Of a DNA stretch of 64,000 nucleotides, positions 44,146 to 52,685 are shown piece by piece (position 1 is the stretch's first letter; every line of letters starts with the position of its first letter). Source of the DNA: Stappia indica (lineage in GTDB: Bacteria > Pseudomonadota > Alphaproteobacteria > Rhizobiales > Stappiaceae); NCBI RefSeq assembly GCF_009789575.1, contig NZ_CP046908.1, positions 806,001 to 870,000 of the forward strand, in the 5' to 3' direction. The notes below the pieces were generated by a model, which saw nothing but the letters and a program-made list of their open reading frames with translations, had not been told where the DNA came from and searched no databases. Both the position numbers and the translations under genes were made by a program.

Positions 44146-45462
44146 GTGACATCGATCCTGCAGGACATCGCCAGCGCCTCGGCGCGCCAGCACGCGCGCA
44201 TTCTGGACGGGCTGCGGACCTATGTCCGCGCCGGCAAGGGCGGCGAGGCGGCGGTCCAGACCCTGTTCGCCGAGAGTGCCGAGGCGCTCGGCTGCACCGT
44301 CGAGGCAAGCTCCTACAATCCGGCGGATGTGCGCATGATCGAGGAGTTCGCCGGCGAGGCCGCCATCGATCCGCAGACCCGCACCAGCATCATCGCGCGT
44401 TGCAAGGGGACGGGCGGCGGGCGCAGCCTGATCCTCTTCGCCCACCCGGACGGCGAGCCCGTCACCGGCACCGACCGCTGGCAGCACGACCCGTTCGCCG
44501 GCGAGGTCGAGGACGGCCGGCTCTACGGATGGGGCGTTGCCGACGATCTCTCCGGCGTTGCCGCCGGCCTGCAGGCGCTGGAGCTGCTCGCCTTTCTCGG
44601 CCTGCGCCCGGCTGGCGACGTGCTCATCGCCAGCACGCCGAGCAAACGCCACGCCCGCGGCGTCTCGCGGCTGATGCAGGAGGGAATGACGGCGGATGCC
44701 GCACTCTACCTGCACCCGGCCGAGTCCGGTGTCGGACTGCGGGAGATCAAGGCGCTGGCCTCCGGTCAGGTCGACTTCCGGGTAATCGTCGAAGGCCGGC
44801 AGCCGCCGACGACCGAGCCGCTCCAGACCGCCTTCGGGCATCTGGGCGTCAATGCCATCGACAAGGCCTACGTCGTCTGGGAAGCACTGAAGCGGCTCGA
44901 CGCCCGGCGCGGCGAGGCGGTGCACCACCCCGCGCTGCATGGCGAGGTCGGCCGCTCGACCAACATCATGATGTCGTACATCTCGGCCGGCGATCCGAAG
45001 CGGCTGGCCCGCCTTGCGACCAGTTGCACGCTGGGCGCGGCGCTCGCCTTCCCGCCGCCGGAAAAGCTCTCGGACGTCTGCGCGCAGATCGAGGCGGCGG
45101 TGGCGGAGGCGGCTGCAAGCGATCCCTGGCTTGCGGAAAACCCGCCGCGCATCGTCTGGGACAGCGGCACGACCGGCGCCGAAGTGCCGGGCGACCATCC
45201 GCTGCTGCTCGCCGCCCATGACGCGATCCGCGGGGTCTGCGGCCTGGAGGCGCATGTGAACCCGATGCACACGGGCAGCGACATCCGCAACCCGATGATC
45301 CAGAAGGGCATCCCGACCATCGGCATCGGCCCGCTCTGCGGCGATCTCAGCCAGAACGACGGCGTCGACGAATGGGTCGATACCGAGGATCACGTGCGCT
45401 TCGTCGGCGCGGTTGCCGGCATCATCGCGCAGTGGTGCGGCGTCTCGAAACTGCAGGCCTGA
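44146..45462 (+). CDS. M20-family hydrolase homologue with altered catalytic motifs
   Basis: A 438-residue protein aligned by eye to M20 metallopeptidases/deacylases. LILFAHPDGEPV keeps HxD and GWGVADDLSGVAAG keeps the bridging Asp. Where the family has the Glu-Glu general base, this one reads ASTPSKRHARG, and the last metal His region reads LSQNDGVDEWV. It may be inactive, mono-metal or have new chemistry. GTG 44146 follows AGGGAGA by 7 nt; an upstream GTG at 44110 would overlap the previous stop. The M20 fold is seen again in the dimerisation motif GHLGVNAIDKAY. Confidence 0.8.
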   Translation: MTSILQDIASASARQHARILDGLRTYVRAGKGGEAAVQTLFAESAEALGCTVEASSYNPADVRMIEEFAGEAAIDPQTRTSIIARCKGTGGGRSLILFAHPDGEPVTGTDRWQHDPFAGEVEDGRLYGWGVADDLSGVAAGLQALELLAFLGLRPAGDVLIASTPSKRHARGVSRLMQEGMTADAALYLHPAESGVGLREIKALASGQVDFRVIVEGRQPPTTEPLQTAFGHLGVNAIDKAYVVWEALKRLDARRGEAVHHPALHGEVGRSTNIMMSYISAGDPKRLARLATSCTLGAALAFPPPEKLSDVCAQIEAAVAEAAASDPWLAENPPRIVWDSGTTGAEVPGDHPLLLAAHDAIRGVCGLEAHVNPMHTGSDIRNPMIQKGIPTIGIGPLCGDLSQNDGVDEWVDTEDHVRFVGAVAGIIAQWCGVSKLQA

Positions 45463-45482
45463 GGCCGCTTGTAGAAGATGAT

Positions 45483-45511
45483 TGCGGCGGCGAGACATGC
45501 CCGCCGCCGCA
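45483..45511. terminator. Bidirectional terminator hairpin
   Basis: TGCGGCGGCG (45483-45492) and CGCCGCCGCA (45502-45511) form a perfect 10-bp stem with a 9-nt loop between the convergent M20 and RidA genes. Confidence 0.65.
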
Positions 45512-45518
45512 GAACCCG

Positions 45519-45860
45519 TCAGTCGCAGGCGGCGGTGACGATGATCTCGACCTTGAGGTCGGCGCGGGCGAGCTTGGCCTCGCCGCAGGCGCGGGCGGGT
45601 GCGCAGCCGGCCGGCACCCAGGCATCCCAGACCGAGTTCATCTCGGCGAAGTCGTTCATGTCCGCCAGCCAGATGATGGCCTGCAGCATCTTCTCGGGCG
45701 AGGAGCCGGCGCGATCGAGCAGAGCCTCGACGCGGGCGATGCAGTCGCGGGTCTGCTCGGCGACGGTCTCGCCCTCGCCGACCTGGCCGCACAGATAGAC
45801 AACGCCGTTGTGCTTGACGATCTTGCTCATGCGCGTCGCGACATCGATGCGTTCGATCAT
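45519..45860 (-). CDS. ridA: RidA family enamine/imine deaminase
   Basis: A 113-residue YjgF/YER057c-type protein. It has the family patterns [38 protein letters not shown] and the catalytic Arg region [13 protein letters not shown]. It hydrolyses reactive imines. The ATGA overlap with the oxidoreductase upstream (45857-45860) shows coupling, and an imine is the expected product of that dehydrogenase. Confidence 0.9.
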   Translation of the reverse strand: MIERIDVATRMSKIVKHNGVVYLCGQVGEGETVAEQTRDCIARVEALLDRAGSSPEKMLQAIIWLADMNDFAEMNSVWDAWVPAGCAPARACGEAKLARADLKVEIIVTAACD

Positions 45861-47257
45861 TCCGTAGTCTCCTTGCTTTGCGAGGCGGCCAGTGCCGCCA
45901 GTTCGCCCAATGTCACCGGCTTCAACGGCGGCCGGATGCGGTAGTAACCGGTCTCGTCCTGGCTGCGCCCGTTTGCGGCGGCCAGCAGCTCCGTCACGGT
46001 CAACCCGCAATAGCGCCCCTGGCACGGCCCCATGCCGACCCGGCCGAAGGCCTTGGTCTGGTTGGGACCAAGGCACCCGATGGAGGCATAGCGCCTGATG
46101 TCGCCCGCCGTCACCTCCTCGCAGCGACAGACCAGCGTGTCATCCCCTGGAAGCAGCGCGCCGGCAAAGGGCGGATAGGCCCGATCCAGGAACGGGCGCA
46201 CCGCCAGCTCCCGCGACAGTGCCGCCTGCAAGGGCCGCGCGGCGCGATCCCGCTCGCCCGGCGCAAGGCGGCCAAGATCGCAGGCAATAGCCAGCGCGGC
46301 GAGCCGGCCGGCAAGCGCGGCCGCCCCGGCGCCGCCGATGCCGCCGCCATCGCCGGCGATGAAGACGCCTTCCGGTCCCGCCGCGCGGCCCCAGGGGTCG
46401 CGCTCGGGCAGGAAGGCACGCTGGGCGTCGTCCCAGCGATGCGGAACGCCGATGGAGCGGGCGACCTGGGTGTTGGGCACGACGCCGTGATGCAGCAGCA
46501 CCGTCGAACAGTCGATGCGATGGGTGCGCCCGCCGGCGGTAAAGCGGAGCGCCTGTGCCTGCGACGCGCCTTCCACGGCAAGATCGCTGGCGCCGGTGTA
46601 GCGGCGCACGCCTGCCCGCCGCAGCTCGGCCAGCAGGCCAAGCCCCTTGGCAAGCGCCCGCCAGCCGTGCAGCGCACCGCCGATGTGGCGCAGTGCGGCC
46701 AGCCGATCAGAATGGGTCTGCGTCTCGACCAGGGCCAGCGGCAGCGTGCCGGCGCGGCACATCTGCGCCGCCACGAGATACAGCAGCGGCCCGGAGCCGG
46801 CGAGTACCGCCCCCTCGCAGACGATGCCCGACTGCTTCAGCAGGATCTGCGCGGCACCGGCCGTCATGACGCCGGGCAGCGTCCAGCCGGGGATCGGCAT
46901 CGGCCGCTCCAGCGCGCCGGTCGCGATCAGCAGCCGGCGACCCTCGACCAGCTCCGCCTCGCCGTCGAGGGTGAAGGCAACGCGGCGCCCCTCCTCCACC
47001 TGCCAGGCGGTGGCGCCTGCCAGATGCCGGATATTCGGATGCGGCAGGTCGCGGACGAGCTCCGCACCCTTGAGATAGTCGGCCCCGAGGATCGCGGCGC
47101 GGCTCTCTCCCGCCCGCTCCACATCGCGGTAGATCTGGCCGCCGGCGCGCGGCTGCTCGTCGAGCAGCACCACCGAAAGGCCGGCTTCCGCCGCCGTCCG
47201 GGCAGCAGCCATGCCGGCGGGCCCGGCGCCCAGGATGACGAGATCGGCCTCACGCAT
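45857..47257 (-). CDS. FAD/NAD-dependent dehydrogenase subunit with BFD-like Fe-S domain (OoxA/HcnB-like)
   Basis: A 466-residue subunit. GAGPAG near residue 11 is the FAD site; [14 protein letters not shown]-type second Rossmann motif (GSGPLL) lies mid-protein. The C-terminal BFD-type cluster domain is CRCEEV ... [13 protein letters not shown]. It corresponds to residues 117-535 of the fusion protein encoded at 34809. It overlaps ridA by 4 nt downstream and the small Fe-S gene upstream by 8 nt, so subunits are made in fixed ratio. Confidence 0.9.
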   Translation of the reverse strand: MREADLVILGAGPAGMAAARTAAEAGLSVVLLDEQPRAGGQIYRDVERAGESRAAILGADYLKGAELVRDLPHPNIRHLAGATAWQVEEGRRVAFTLDGEAELVEGRRLLIATGALERPMPIPGWTLPGVMTAGAAQILLKQSGIVCEGAVLAGSGPLLYLVAAQMCRAGTLPLALVETQTHSDRLAALRHIGGALHGWRALAKGLGLLAELRRAGVRRYTGASDLAVEGASQAQALRFTAGGRTHRIDCSTVLLHHGVVPNTQVARSIGVPHRWDDAQRAFLPERDPWGRAAGPEGVFIAGDGGGIGGAGAAALAGRLAALAIACDLGRLAPGERDRAARPLQAALSRELAVRPFLDRAYPPFAGALLPGDDTLVCRCEEVTAGDIRRYASIGCLGPNQTKAFGRVGMGPCQGRYCGLTVTELLAAANGRSQDETGYYRIRPPLKPVTLGELAALAASQSKETTE

Positions 47258-47555
47258 CCCCGTCCCTCCCCGCAGCCGGCATCGCGATCTCCATGCCGGG
47301 ACCGACCTCGCACATGCAGGCCTGGCGGGTGACGCCGTCGATCTCCACCAGGCAGTCGAAACAGGCGCCCATCATGCAGAACGGGGCGCGCGGCGCGCCG
47401 GAAACGGGCGTGCGGCGAAACGGGGTGACGCCAGCGGCGAGCAGCTCCGCCGCCAGGTTGCCGCCTTCGCGCAGCATCAGGTCCTGCCCCGCAAAGCGGA
47501 CGCGGACCCTTGGCCCCTCCGGCTCCAGCTCACGAAAGGTCGAAGCGGTCTTCAC
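47250..47555 (-). CDS. [2Fe-2S]-binding dehydrogenase subunit (OoxC/HcnA-like)
   Basis: A 101-residue protein with plant-type cluster motif FCMMGACFDCLVEIDG and a fourth Cys in TRQACMCEV (CxxxxCxxC...C). GTG 47555 is chosen because GGAGG ends 6 nt upstream; a longer frame would lie in the neighbouring gene. It overlaps the DAO-type gene by 26 nt and the FAD/NAD gene by 8 nt, so the three are tightly coupled. Confidence 0.9.
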   Translation of the reverse strand: MKTASTFRELEPEGPRVRVRFAGQDLMLREGGNLAAELLAAGVTPFRRTPVSGAPRAPFCMMGACFDCLVEIDGVTRQACMCEVGPGMEIAMPAAGRDGDA

Positions 47556-48630
47556 TGAACACCTCCAGGTCGGGGGCCTGCGCCGTGCCTTCCAGCCAAT
47601 CGGGCAGGAAGCGCGCATGGGCGGCGGCAAGCGTCACTCCGCTGTGACAGGTCACGAGATAGGCGCCGGGCATCTCCCGGCTTTGCTGGTAGATCGGCAG
47701 ACCGTCGGGCGACAGCACCCGCAGCGCGCCCCAGGCGCGCACCAGCTGGGCCTTGGCCAGCACCGGATAGGCGGTGATGGCCTGCGCGGCGATCCCGGCA
47801 ATGCCGTCCACCGTCACCGTGTCGTTGTGGCCGACCTCCTCGTTGGTCACGCCGATCTGGACGCCGCCCTCGTCCACCTGGCGGGCGATCAGCGAGGGGC
47901 GGTTGAAGATCTTGGGCAGTTTCTCGGTGATCAGCACCTGGCCGCGCTGCGGGCGGATCGGCGCGCGAAACCCCATCTTCGGCCCCAGCACCGCCGAGCC
48001 GAGGCCGGCGGACAGCACCGTGCGCGCCGCCTCCACGATGGTGCCGTCGGTGCACTCGATGCGGAACACGTCGTTGCGGCTGACGGACTGCACGGTCTTG
48101 CCATTCAGCACCCGCCCGCCGCGGCGGCGGACATCGGCGGCCAGGGCCCGGAGCAGCTTCAGCGGATTGGCGTGGCCGTCCTGGTGATGCAGGATCGCGC
48201 CAACGACCTTCGGCCCGATCGCCGGCTCCTCCATGCGCAGTTCGTTATGGCCGAGCACCTCGTAAGGGTAGTTGCCGTCCAGCTTGGCCTTCAACACCTC
48301 GTAGCGGGCGACGGTCTCGGCCAGCGTCTCCTCGGAGAAATGCAGATCGTAGCCGCCGTCCTGCCGAAGCGCGGGATCCTCGCCCGTGCCCTCGCGCAGC
48401 TCCTCGGAAAAATCGCGCCAGGCGGCGGCCGAGCCTTGCGACCAGCTGGCATAGCGCGGCTGGGTCATGCCCTTCGACTGCACCCAGACGAGCCCGAAAT
48501 TGCCGCGGCTGGCGCGAAAGCTGCCGTCGTCGCCGTCGATCACGGTGACCGAGCGCCCGCGCCCGAGCAGGCCCCAGGCAACGGAAAGGCCCACAACGCC
48601 CCCACCGATGATGGCGTAGTCAGAATCCAT
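47530..48630 (-). CDS. FAD-dependent amine/amino acid dehydrogenase catalytic subunit (DAO type, OoxB/HcnC-like)
   Basis: A 366-residue D-amino-acid-oxidase-fold subunit with N-terminal FAD motif YAIIGGGVVGLSVAWGLL and C-terminal GAYLVTCHSGVTLAAAHA. Expected to oxidise a secondary amine, opine or D-amino acid, passing electrons to the coupled subunits. Corresponds to the C-terminal 375 residues of the fusion at 34809. Follows dctP after a hairpin. Confidence 0.9.
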   Translation of the reverse strand: MDSDYAIIGGGVVGLSVAWGLLGRGRSVTVIDGDDGSFRASRGNFGLVWVQSKGMTQPRYASWSQGSAAAWRDFSEELREGTGEDPALRQDGGYDLHFSEETLAETVARYEVLKAKLDGNYPYEVLGHNELRMEEPAIGPKVVGAILHHQDGHANPLKLLRALAADVRRRGGRVLNGKTVQSVSRNDVFRIECTDGTIVEAARTVLSAGLGSAVLGPKMGFRAPIRPQRGQVLITEKLPKIFNRPSLIARQVDEGGVQIGVTNEEVGHNDTVTVDGIAGIAAQAITAYPVLAKAQLVRAWGALRVLSPDGLPIYQQSREMPGAYLVTCHSGVTLAAAHARFLPDWLEGTAQAPDLEVFSEDRFDLS

Positions 48631-48657
48631 GACGATGTCCGATCAGATTGGAAAGGG

Positions 48658-48684
48658 TGCCGGGCAGCACGGGGCCGCCCGGCA
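48658..48684 (-). terminator. Hairpin between dctP and dehydrogenase genes
   Basis: TGCCGGGC (48658-48665) and GCCCGGCA (48677-48684) pair perfectly, with an 11-nt loop, 10 nt after the dctP stop on the minus strand. No T-run. It may stabilise the dctP message and lower expression of the enzymes. Confidence 0.55.
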
Positions 48685-48694
48685 GGAGGCAGGA

Positions 48695-49684
48695 TCAGTC
48701 GCGGGTGTTCTCGAGAACCGAGCGCGCCCAGTCCTCGCCGATGTCCTTCAGCACCTCGGGCCACACGGCCGCGCGCACGCTTTCGGCCATCGCCGACAGC
48801 TGCTCCTCGGAGAGCGCCACCACCGTGGTGCCGAGCTCGTCGGCCAGCCGCTTCTCGTTCTTCGCCTGGTCCTGCTCGGCCACGGTCCAGCGCAGGGTCT
48901 CGAACTCGGTGGCGACACGCTGCATGGCCGCCTGGACGTCCGGGTTCAGCCCCTCGAACACCTCGGTCGAGATGATCATGAACCAGACCTCGAAATGGGT
49001 GTTGGCGGGGATGTAGGTCTTGGTCACATCGCGGAAGGAGGAGTAGTAGCCTTCCGCGCCCGAACCGATCACCCCGTCGACCACGCCGGTCTGGATCGCG
49101 GTGAAGGCCTCCGAGAACGGGATCGGCGAGGGAATGTAGCCGAGCGCCTCGCCGGTGAGCTGGAAGCTCTTGATGCCGGGGACGCGCACCTTGATGCCCT
49201 TGGCCTCGGTCGTGCCGGGGGTGATCGCGTCGCGGTTGAGCGCGATGCCGCCGAAATAGACCGGATAGGCCGCCAGCATCGTGATGTCCTGCTCGGCGAA
49301 AAGCTCCGCCATCGTGGCGTGCATGGCCCCGCCCCGGCCGTAGACCTTGCGCGCCTCCTCCCAGTTGGAGGCCAGGAACGGCAGGGAGGCGATCTGCATC
49401 CGGCGGTCGGCGGCGGTCGCCGCCGGCTGAACCGACATGTCGATGGCGCCGACCGACACGCGCTCCTGCACGGTGGTGTAGTCGCCCAGCGCAGAGGCCG
49501 CGAAGATCTGGATGTTGACCTCTCCCGCGCTCGCCTCGCGGATCGCATCGGCGAAGACCTTCAGCTCGGTGTCGATGGTCGTGCCCTGCGGGCGCACGTG
49601 GCTGATCTTCAGGTCGGCGGCCTGGGCAAGGCCGGCGGTCGCCAGCCATACGGCAGCAGCGGTGACATGCAGCATGTGTTTCAT
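48695..49684 (-). CDS. dctP: TRAP transporter substrate-binding protein DctP
   Basis: A 329-residue periplasmic protein. Signal peptide MLHVTAAAVWLATAGLAQA-AD is followed by DctP motifs (LKISHVRPQGTTIDTELKVFAD; FSEAFTAIQTGVVDGVIGSG). The conserved Arg for carboxylate binding is probably in GIKVRVPGIKSF. GAGGAGG precedes the ATG by 5 nt. Likely binds the substrate of the downstream dehydrogenase, a carboxylate-bearing amine. Confidence 0.9.
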   Translation of the reverse strand: MKHMLHVTAAAVWLATAGLAQAADLKISHVRPQGTTIDTELKVFADAIREASAGEVNIQIFAASALGDYTTVQERVSVGAIDMSVQPAATAADRRMQIASLPFLASNWEEARKVYGRGGAMHATMAELFAEQDITMLAAYPVYFGGIALNRDAITPGTTEAKGIKVRVPGIKSFQLTGEALGYIPSPIPFSEAFTAIQTGVVDGVIGSGAEGYYSSFRDVTKTYIPANTHFEVWFMIISTEVFEGLNPDVQAAMQRVATEFETLRWTVAEQDQAKNEKRLADELGTTVVALSEEQLSAMAESVRAAVWPEVLKDIGEDWARSVLENTRD

Positions 49685-49740
49685 GAGTACCTCCTCTTCA
49701 GGTTTTGAAAGGTCAGCGTTCTTCTTGTTGTTGTCGGGGG

Positions 49741-51039
49741 TCAGTAGCCGAACAGCCGCGGCAGGTAGAGCGACAGGTCCGGCCAGAACGAGGTCAGAAA
49801 GACCACCGGCAGATATCCGGTGGCGATCAGCAGCATCGCCGGCGGGATCACCTTGGTGACCTTCACCTTGCCGATGCGCGCGCCGAGATAGAGGATCGAG
49901 GCATAGGGCGGCGTGACCCCGCCCATCGCCGTGTTGACGCCCATGATCGCCGCGAACTGCACCGGCGAGACGTCCATCGCCTGCATCAACGGCATCAGGA
50001 GCGGGGCGACGAGCAGGATCGCCGTCGTGTCGTTGACCACCATGCCGATCAGGAAGAGCAACACGTTGATCATGATCAGCAGCAGGATCTTGTTCTCGGT
50101 GATGCCGAAGATCGTCTGGACGAGTTGCTGCGGGACACCCTCGTAGACGAACATCTGGCCGACGATCATCGAGAACAGGATCATCAGCATGATCGCGCCG
50201 ACGGCGGTGGCCGCTTCCTTGCCGGCGAGCAGGAAATTGTCGAGCTTCAGCCCCTTGTAGACGAGGAAGCCGACCGGCACGGCGTAGATCACGGCGAGCG
50301 CCGCCGCCTCTGTCGGCGTGACGATGCCGCCATAGATGCCGCCGAGAATGATCACCGGCATCAGCATCGCCGGGAAGGCATGGACGCCGCGCCGCGCCAC
50401 CTCGCCGGCCAGGTCCCCGAGCGCCGGCTTTTCGTCCAGCACCAGGTTGAACTTGCGCGACATCCACAGGTTCACGACCGAGAAGTTGAACATGATCAAG
50501 AGGCCCGGCCCGAGCGTCGCCAGGAAGCAGGCAAGGATCGAGGTCTCGGTCACCCAGCCGAACAGGATCATGCTGAGGGATGGCGGGATCAACAGGCCGA
50601 GGATCGAGGAATTGGCGATCAGGGCAGTGGCGTATTCACGCGGATAGCCGCGCTTTTCCATCTCCGGGATCAGGAGCGGGCCGATCGCCGAGATGCCGGT
50701 GAGGCCGGAGCCGGAGATCGCGCCAATCACCGCGCAGCTGACCGCCGCGACGATGCCGAGGCCGCCGCGCACATGGCCGACGAAGGCATTGACGAAGCGC
50801 AGCAGCGCGGCGGCGATGCCGCTTTCCGACATCACCGCGCCGGCAAGCACGAAGAGCGGAATGGCCAGCAGAACGGGATTGCCCAGCTGCTGGAAGCCCC
50901 AGAGCACCATGCCCTTCATGGTGACGTCGCCGAGATAGTACATCACCATCAGCGCGGCACCGAAGCACCAGGGCAGCGGAACGCCGAAGGACAGCGTGAC
51001 GACGAGGGCCGCAATGGCCAGGAGCGCGATCTCGATCAT
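49741..51039 (-). CDS. dctM: TRAP transporter large permease DctM
   Basis: A 432-residue permease with about twelve helices. Typical segments are GAISGSGLTGISAIGPLLIPEM, NSSILGLLIPPSLSMILFGW and NDTTAILLVAPLLMP. Start ATG 51039 overlaps the dctQ stop (51036) as ATGA, showing coupling. Confidence 0.93.
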   Translation of the reverse strand: MIEIALLAIAALVVTLSFGVPLPWCFGAALMVMYYLGDVTMKGMVLWGFQQLGNPVLLAIPLFVLAGAVMSESGIAAALLRFVNAFVGHVRGGLGIVAAVSCAVIGAISGSGLTGISAIGPLLIPEMEKRGYPREYATALIANSSILGLLIPPSLSMILFGWVTETSILACFLATLGPGLLIMFNFSVVNLWMSRKFNLVLDEKPALGDLAGEVARRGVHAFPAMLMPVIILGGIYGGIVTPTEAAALAVIYAVPVGFLVYKGLKLDNFLLAGKEAATAVGAIMLMILFSMIVGQMFVYEGVPQQLVQTIFGITENKILLLIMINVLLFLIGMVVNDTTAILLVAPLLMPLMQAMDVSPVQFAAIMGVNTAMGGVTPPYASILYLGARIGKVKVTKVIPPAMLLIATGYLPVVFLTSFWPDLSLYLPRLFGY

Positions 51040-51524
51040 CGTGCCGCCTCCCCCGAAAGGGCGCGGACATGGCCGACCATGTGGATCACCGTGTAGAGCA
51101 TCATCAGCGCCAGGCCGATCACCAACGCCACATCCGAGTAGAAGGTCGGGATGTAGAGGGTCGGGCTCTCCTTCCACACGCGCCAGGCGTAGCGGGTGAA
51201 GTCAAAGGCCCAGTAAAGCAGCCAGAGGCCGATGATCAGGCTGAGGATCTCGCCGATGATGGCGAGGATCGTGTGCTGGCGCTTCGTCTTGAGGAAGATC
51301 TCCAGCACGTTGGCCCGGATATGGCTGTTCTCGCGCGAAGCATTGACCGCGCCGAGAATGTAGAGCCAGAGCGTCGGATACATCATCGTTTCCTCCAGCC
51401 CCATCACCGGAACCTGGAAGACGTAACGCGTCAGAGCCTGAGCAAACTGACCGAGCGCCACGATGCATATCAGCGTGGTCAGAAGGTATTTCGCAAACCG
51501 ATCCAAGGCACTCCCCCCTCTCAT
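51036..51524 (-). CDS. dctQ: TRAP transporter small permease DctQ
   Basis: A 162-residue four-helix protein: KYLLTTLICIVALGQFAQALTRYVF, YPTLWLYILGAVNASRENSHIRANV (the typical DctQ loop), IIGEILSLIIGLWLLYWAF and the C-terminal helix. ATG 51524 is used, but a TTG six codons later, preceded by a G-run, is a rival. First gene of the TRAP/dehydrogenase/RidA operon. Confidence 0.88.
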   Translation of the reverse strand: MRGGSALDRFAKYLLTTLICIVALGQFAQALTRYVFQVPVMGLEETMMYPTLWLYILGAVNASRENSHIRANVLEIFLKTKRQHTILAIIGEILSLIIGLWLLYWAFDFTRYAWRVWKESPTLYIPTFYSDVALVIGLALMMLYTVIHMVGHVRALSGEAAR

Positions 51525-51613
51525 GGCGCTCTTGCGAGCCCCACAGCAACCTCCATTGCAGTTGCCATTGTCGGATCTGCTATGGCATAAAATCAAATTA
51601 GAATTACTGCTAT

Positions 51614-51628
51614 ATCGATAAAGTCGAT
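51614..51628. promoter_or_regulatory. LysR-box in the lysR/dctQ intergenic region
   Basis: ATCGATAAAGTCGAT contains the T-N11-A inverted repeat of LysR sites with perfect 5-bp arms. It lies 14 nt before the lysR start, in the 117-bp divergent promoter region, so autoregulation and control of dctQMP are both possible. Confidence 0.5.
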
Positions 51629-51641
51629 CTATGGGACGGAC

Positions 51642-52562
51642 ATGAACCTGTCATTCCGCCAGTTGCAGACATTCGTGGAGGTGATGCGCACGGGCTCGGT
51701 CTCCGAGGCCGGCCGCTCCCTCGGGCGGACCCAGCCGGCGGTGAGCGCCATGATTTCGGGACTGGAGCGGGAAATCGGCTTTCCCCTGTTCGAGCGCGAG
51801 CGCGGGCGGCTGGTCGCCCGCCCCGAGGCCCACTACTTCCTGGAGGAAGCGGAATTCGTGCTGGAGCGCCTGTCGCACTCGGCGCGCACGCTGCAGGAAA
51901 TCGGCAATCTGGAAAAGGGCAAGCTCAGGATCGCCTGCAATCCGGCCGCATCCGGCTTCTTCATGCCCAAGGTGGTGGCAGGGTTCCTGCGCGGCCGGCC
52001 GCAGATCGAGGTGTCGCTGATGATGCAGTCCTCGGTGGTCATCACCGACTGGATCGCCTCGCAGCAATACGACATCGGCCTTGCCGAGACGTCCGAGCCG
52101 CGCCGCACGATCCGCTCGCAGGACTTCGCCTTTCCCGGACTTTGCGCGATGCCCGCGGACGATCCGCTCGCCGAACGCGAGGTGATCACCCCGGCCGACC
52201 TCCACGGCCGGCCGCTCGCCATGCTGTATGACGAGCACATCACCGCGGTGCAGACCTGCCGCGCCTTTCGCGATGCGGGCGCGCAGCTCAACCGCCGCTT
52301 CGAGCTGCGCACCTTCCTGCCGGCGCTGCAGCTCGTCTCCGAAGGACTGTGCTGCACCATCTGCGACAGCTTCACCGCCATCAGCCACGAGGAAACGTTC
52401 GGGACGTCGAGCCGCATCGTCTTTCGCCCGTTCGCGCCAGACCTTTACCTCAACCTGTCGCTGATGACGCCCGCCAACCGGCCGCTCTCCATGCTGGTGC
52501 AGGAGTTTGCCGCAGAGCTGGCCGACCAGCTGGCCGAGCTTGCCGCAAGGCGGGACTGGTAG
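51642..52562 (+). CDS. LysR family transcriptional regulator
   Basis: A 306-residue regulator. Helix-turn-helix: FVEVMRTGSVSEAGRSLGRT with QPAVSAMISGLEREIG. Effector domain from about residue 90. Divergent from the TRAP/dehydrogenase operon across 117 bp, so probably its regulator; a LysR-box-like repeat lies in between. Sequence style resembles regulators of opine and amine catabolism (OccR/NocR-like) but I cannot identify the effector. Confidence 0.9.
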   Translation: MNLSFRQLQTFVEVMRTGSVSEAGRSLGRTQPAVSAMISGLEREIGFPLFERERGRLVARPEAHYFLEEAEFVLERLSHSARTLQEIGNLEKGKLRIACNPAASGFFMPKVVAGFLRGRPQIEVSLMMQSSVVITDWIASQQYDIGLAETSEPRRTIRSQDFAFPGLCAMPADDPLAEREVITPADLHGRPLAMLYDEHITAVQTCRAFRDAGAQLNRRFELRTFLPALQLVSEGLCCTICDSFTAISHEETFGTSSRIVFRPFAPDLYLNLSLMTPANRPLSMLVQEFAAELADQLAELAARRDW

Positions 52563-52635
52563 TGCTGCCGGGCGCTGGAAGAGCGGGCCGGAGCGATGGG
52601 AGCGGAAAATCTCCCCCGGCACGTGGGGCCATCAC

Positions 52636-52680
52636 GGCCGGGGGAAGCCATGGCCAGGGGAAGCCACGGCCGGGAAAGCG
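52636..52680 (+). repeat. 16-bp tandem repeat, 2.8 copies
   Basis: GGCCGGGGGAAGCCAT (52636), GGCCAGGGGAAGCCAC (52652) and GGCCGGGAAAGCG (52668) form a tandem with a 16-bp period between the convergent lysR and tctA genes. May act as a structured terminator; probably slippage-derived. Confidence 0.7.
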
Positions 52681-52685
52681 GACCG

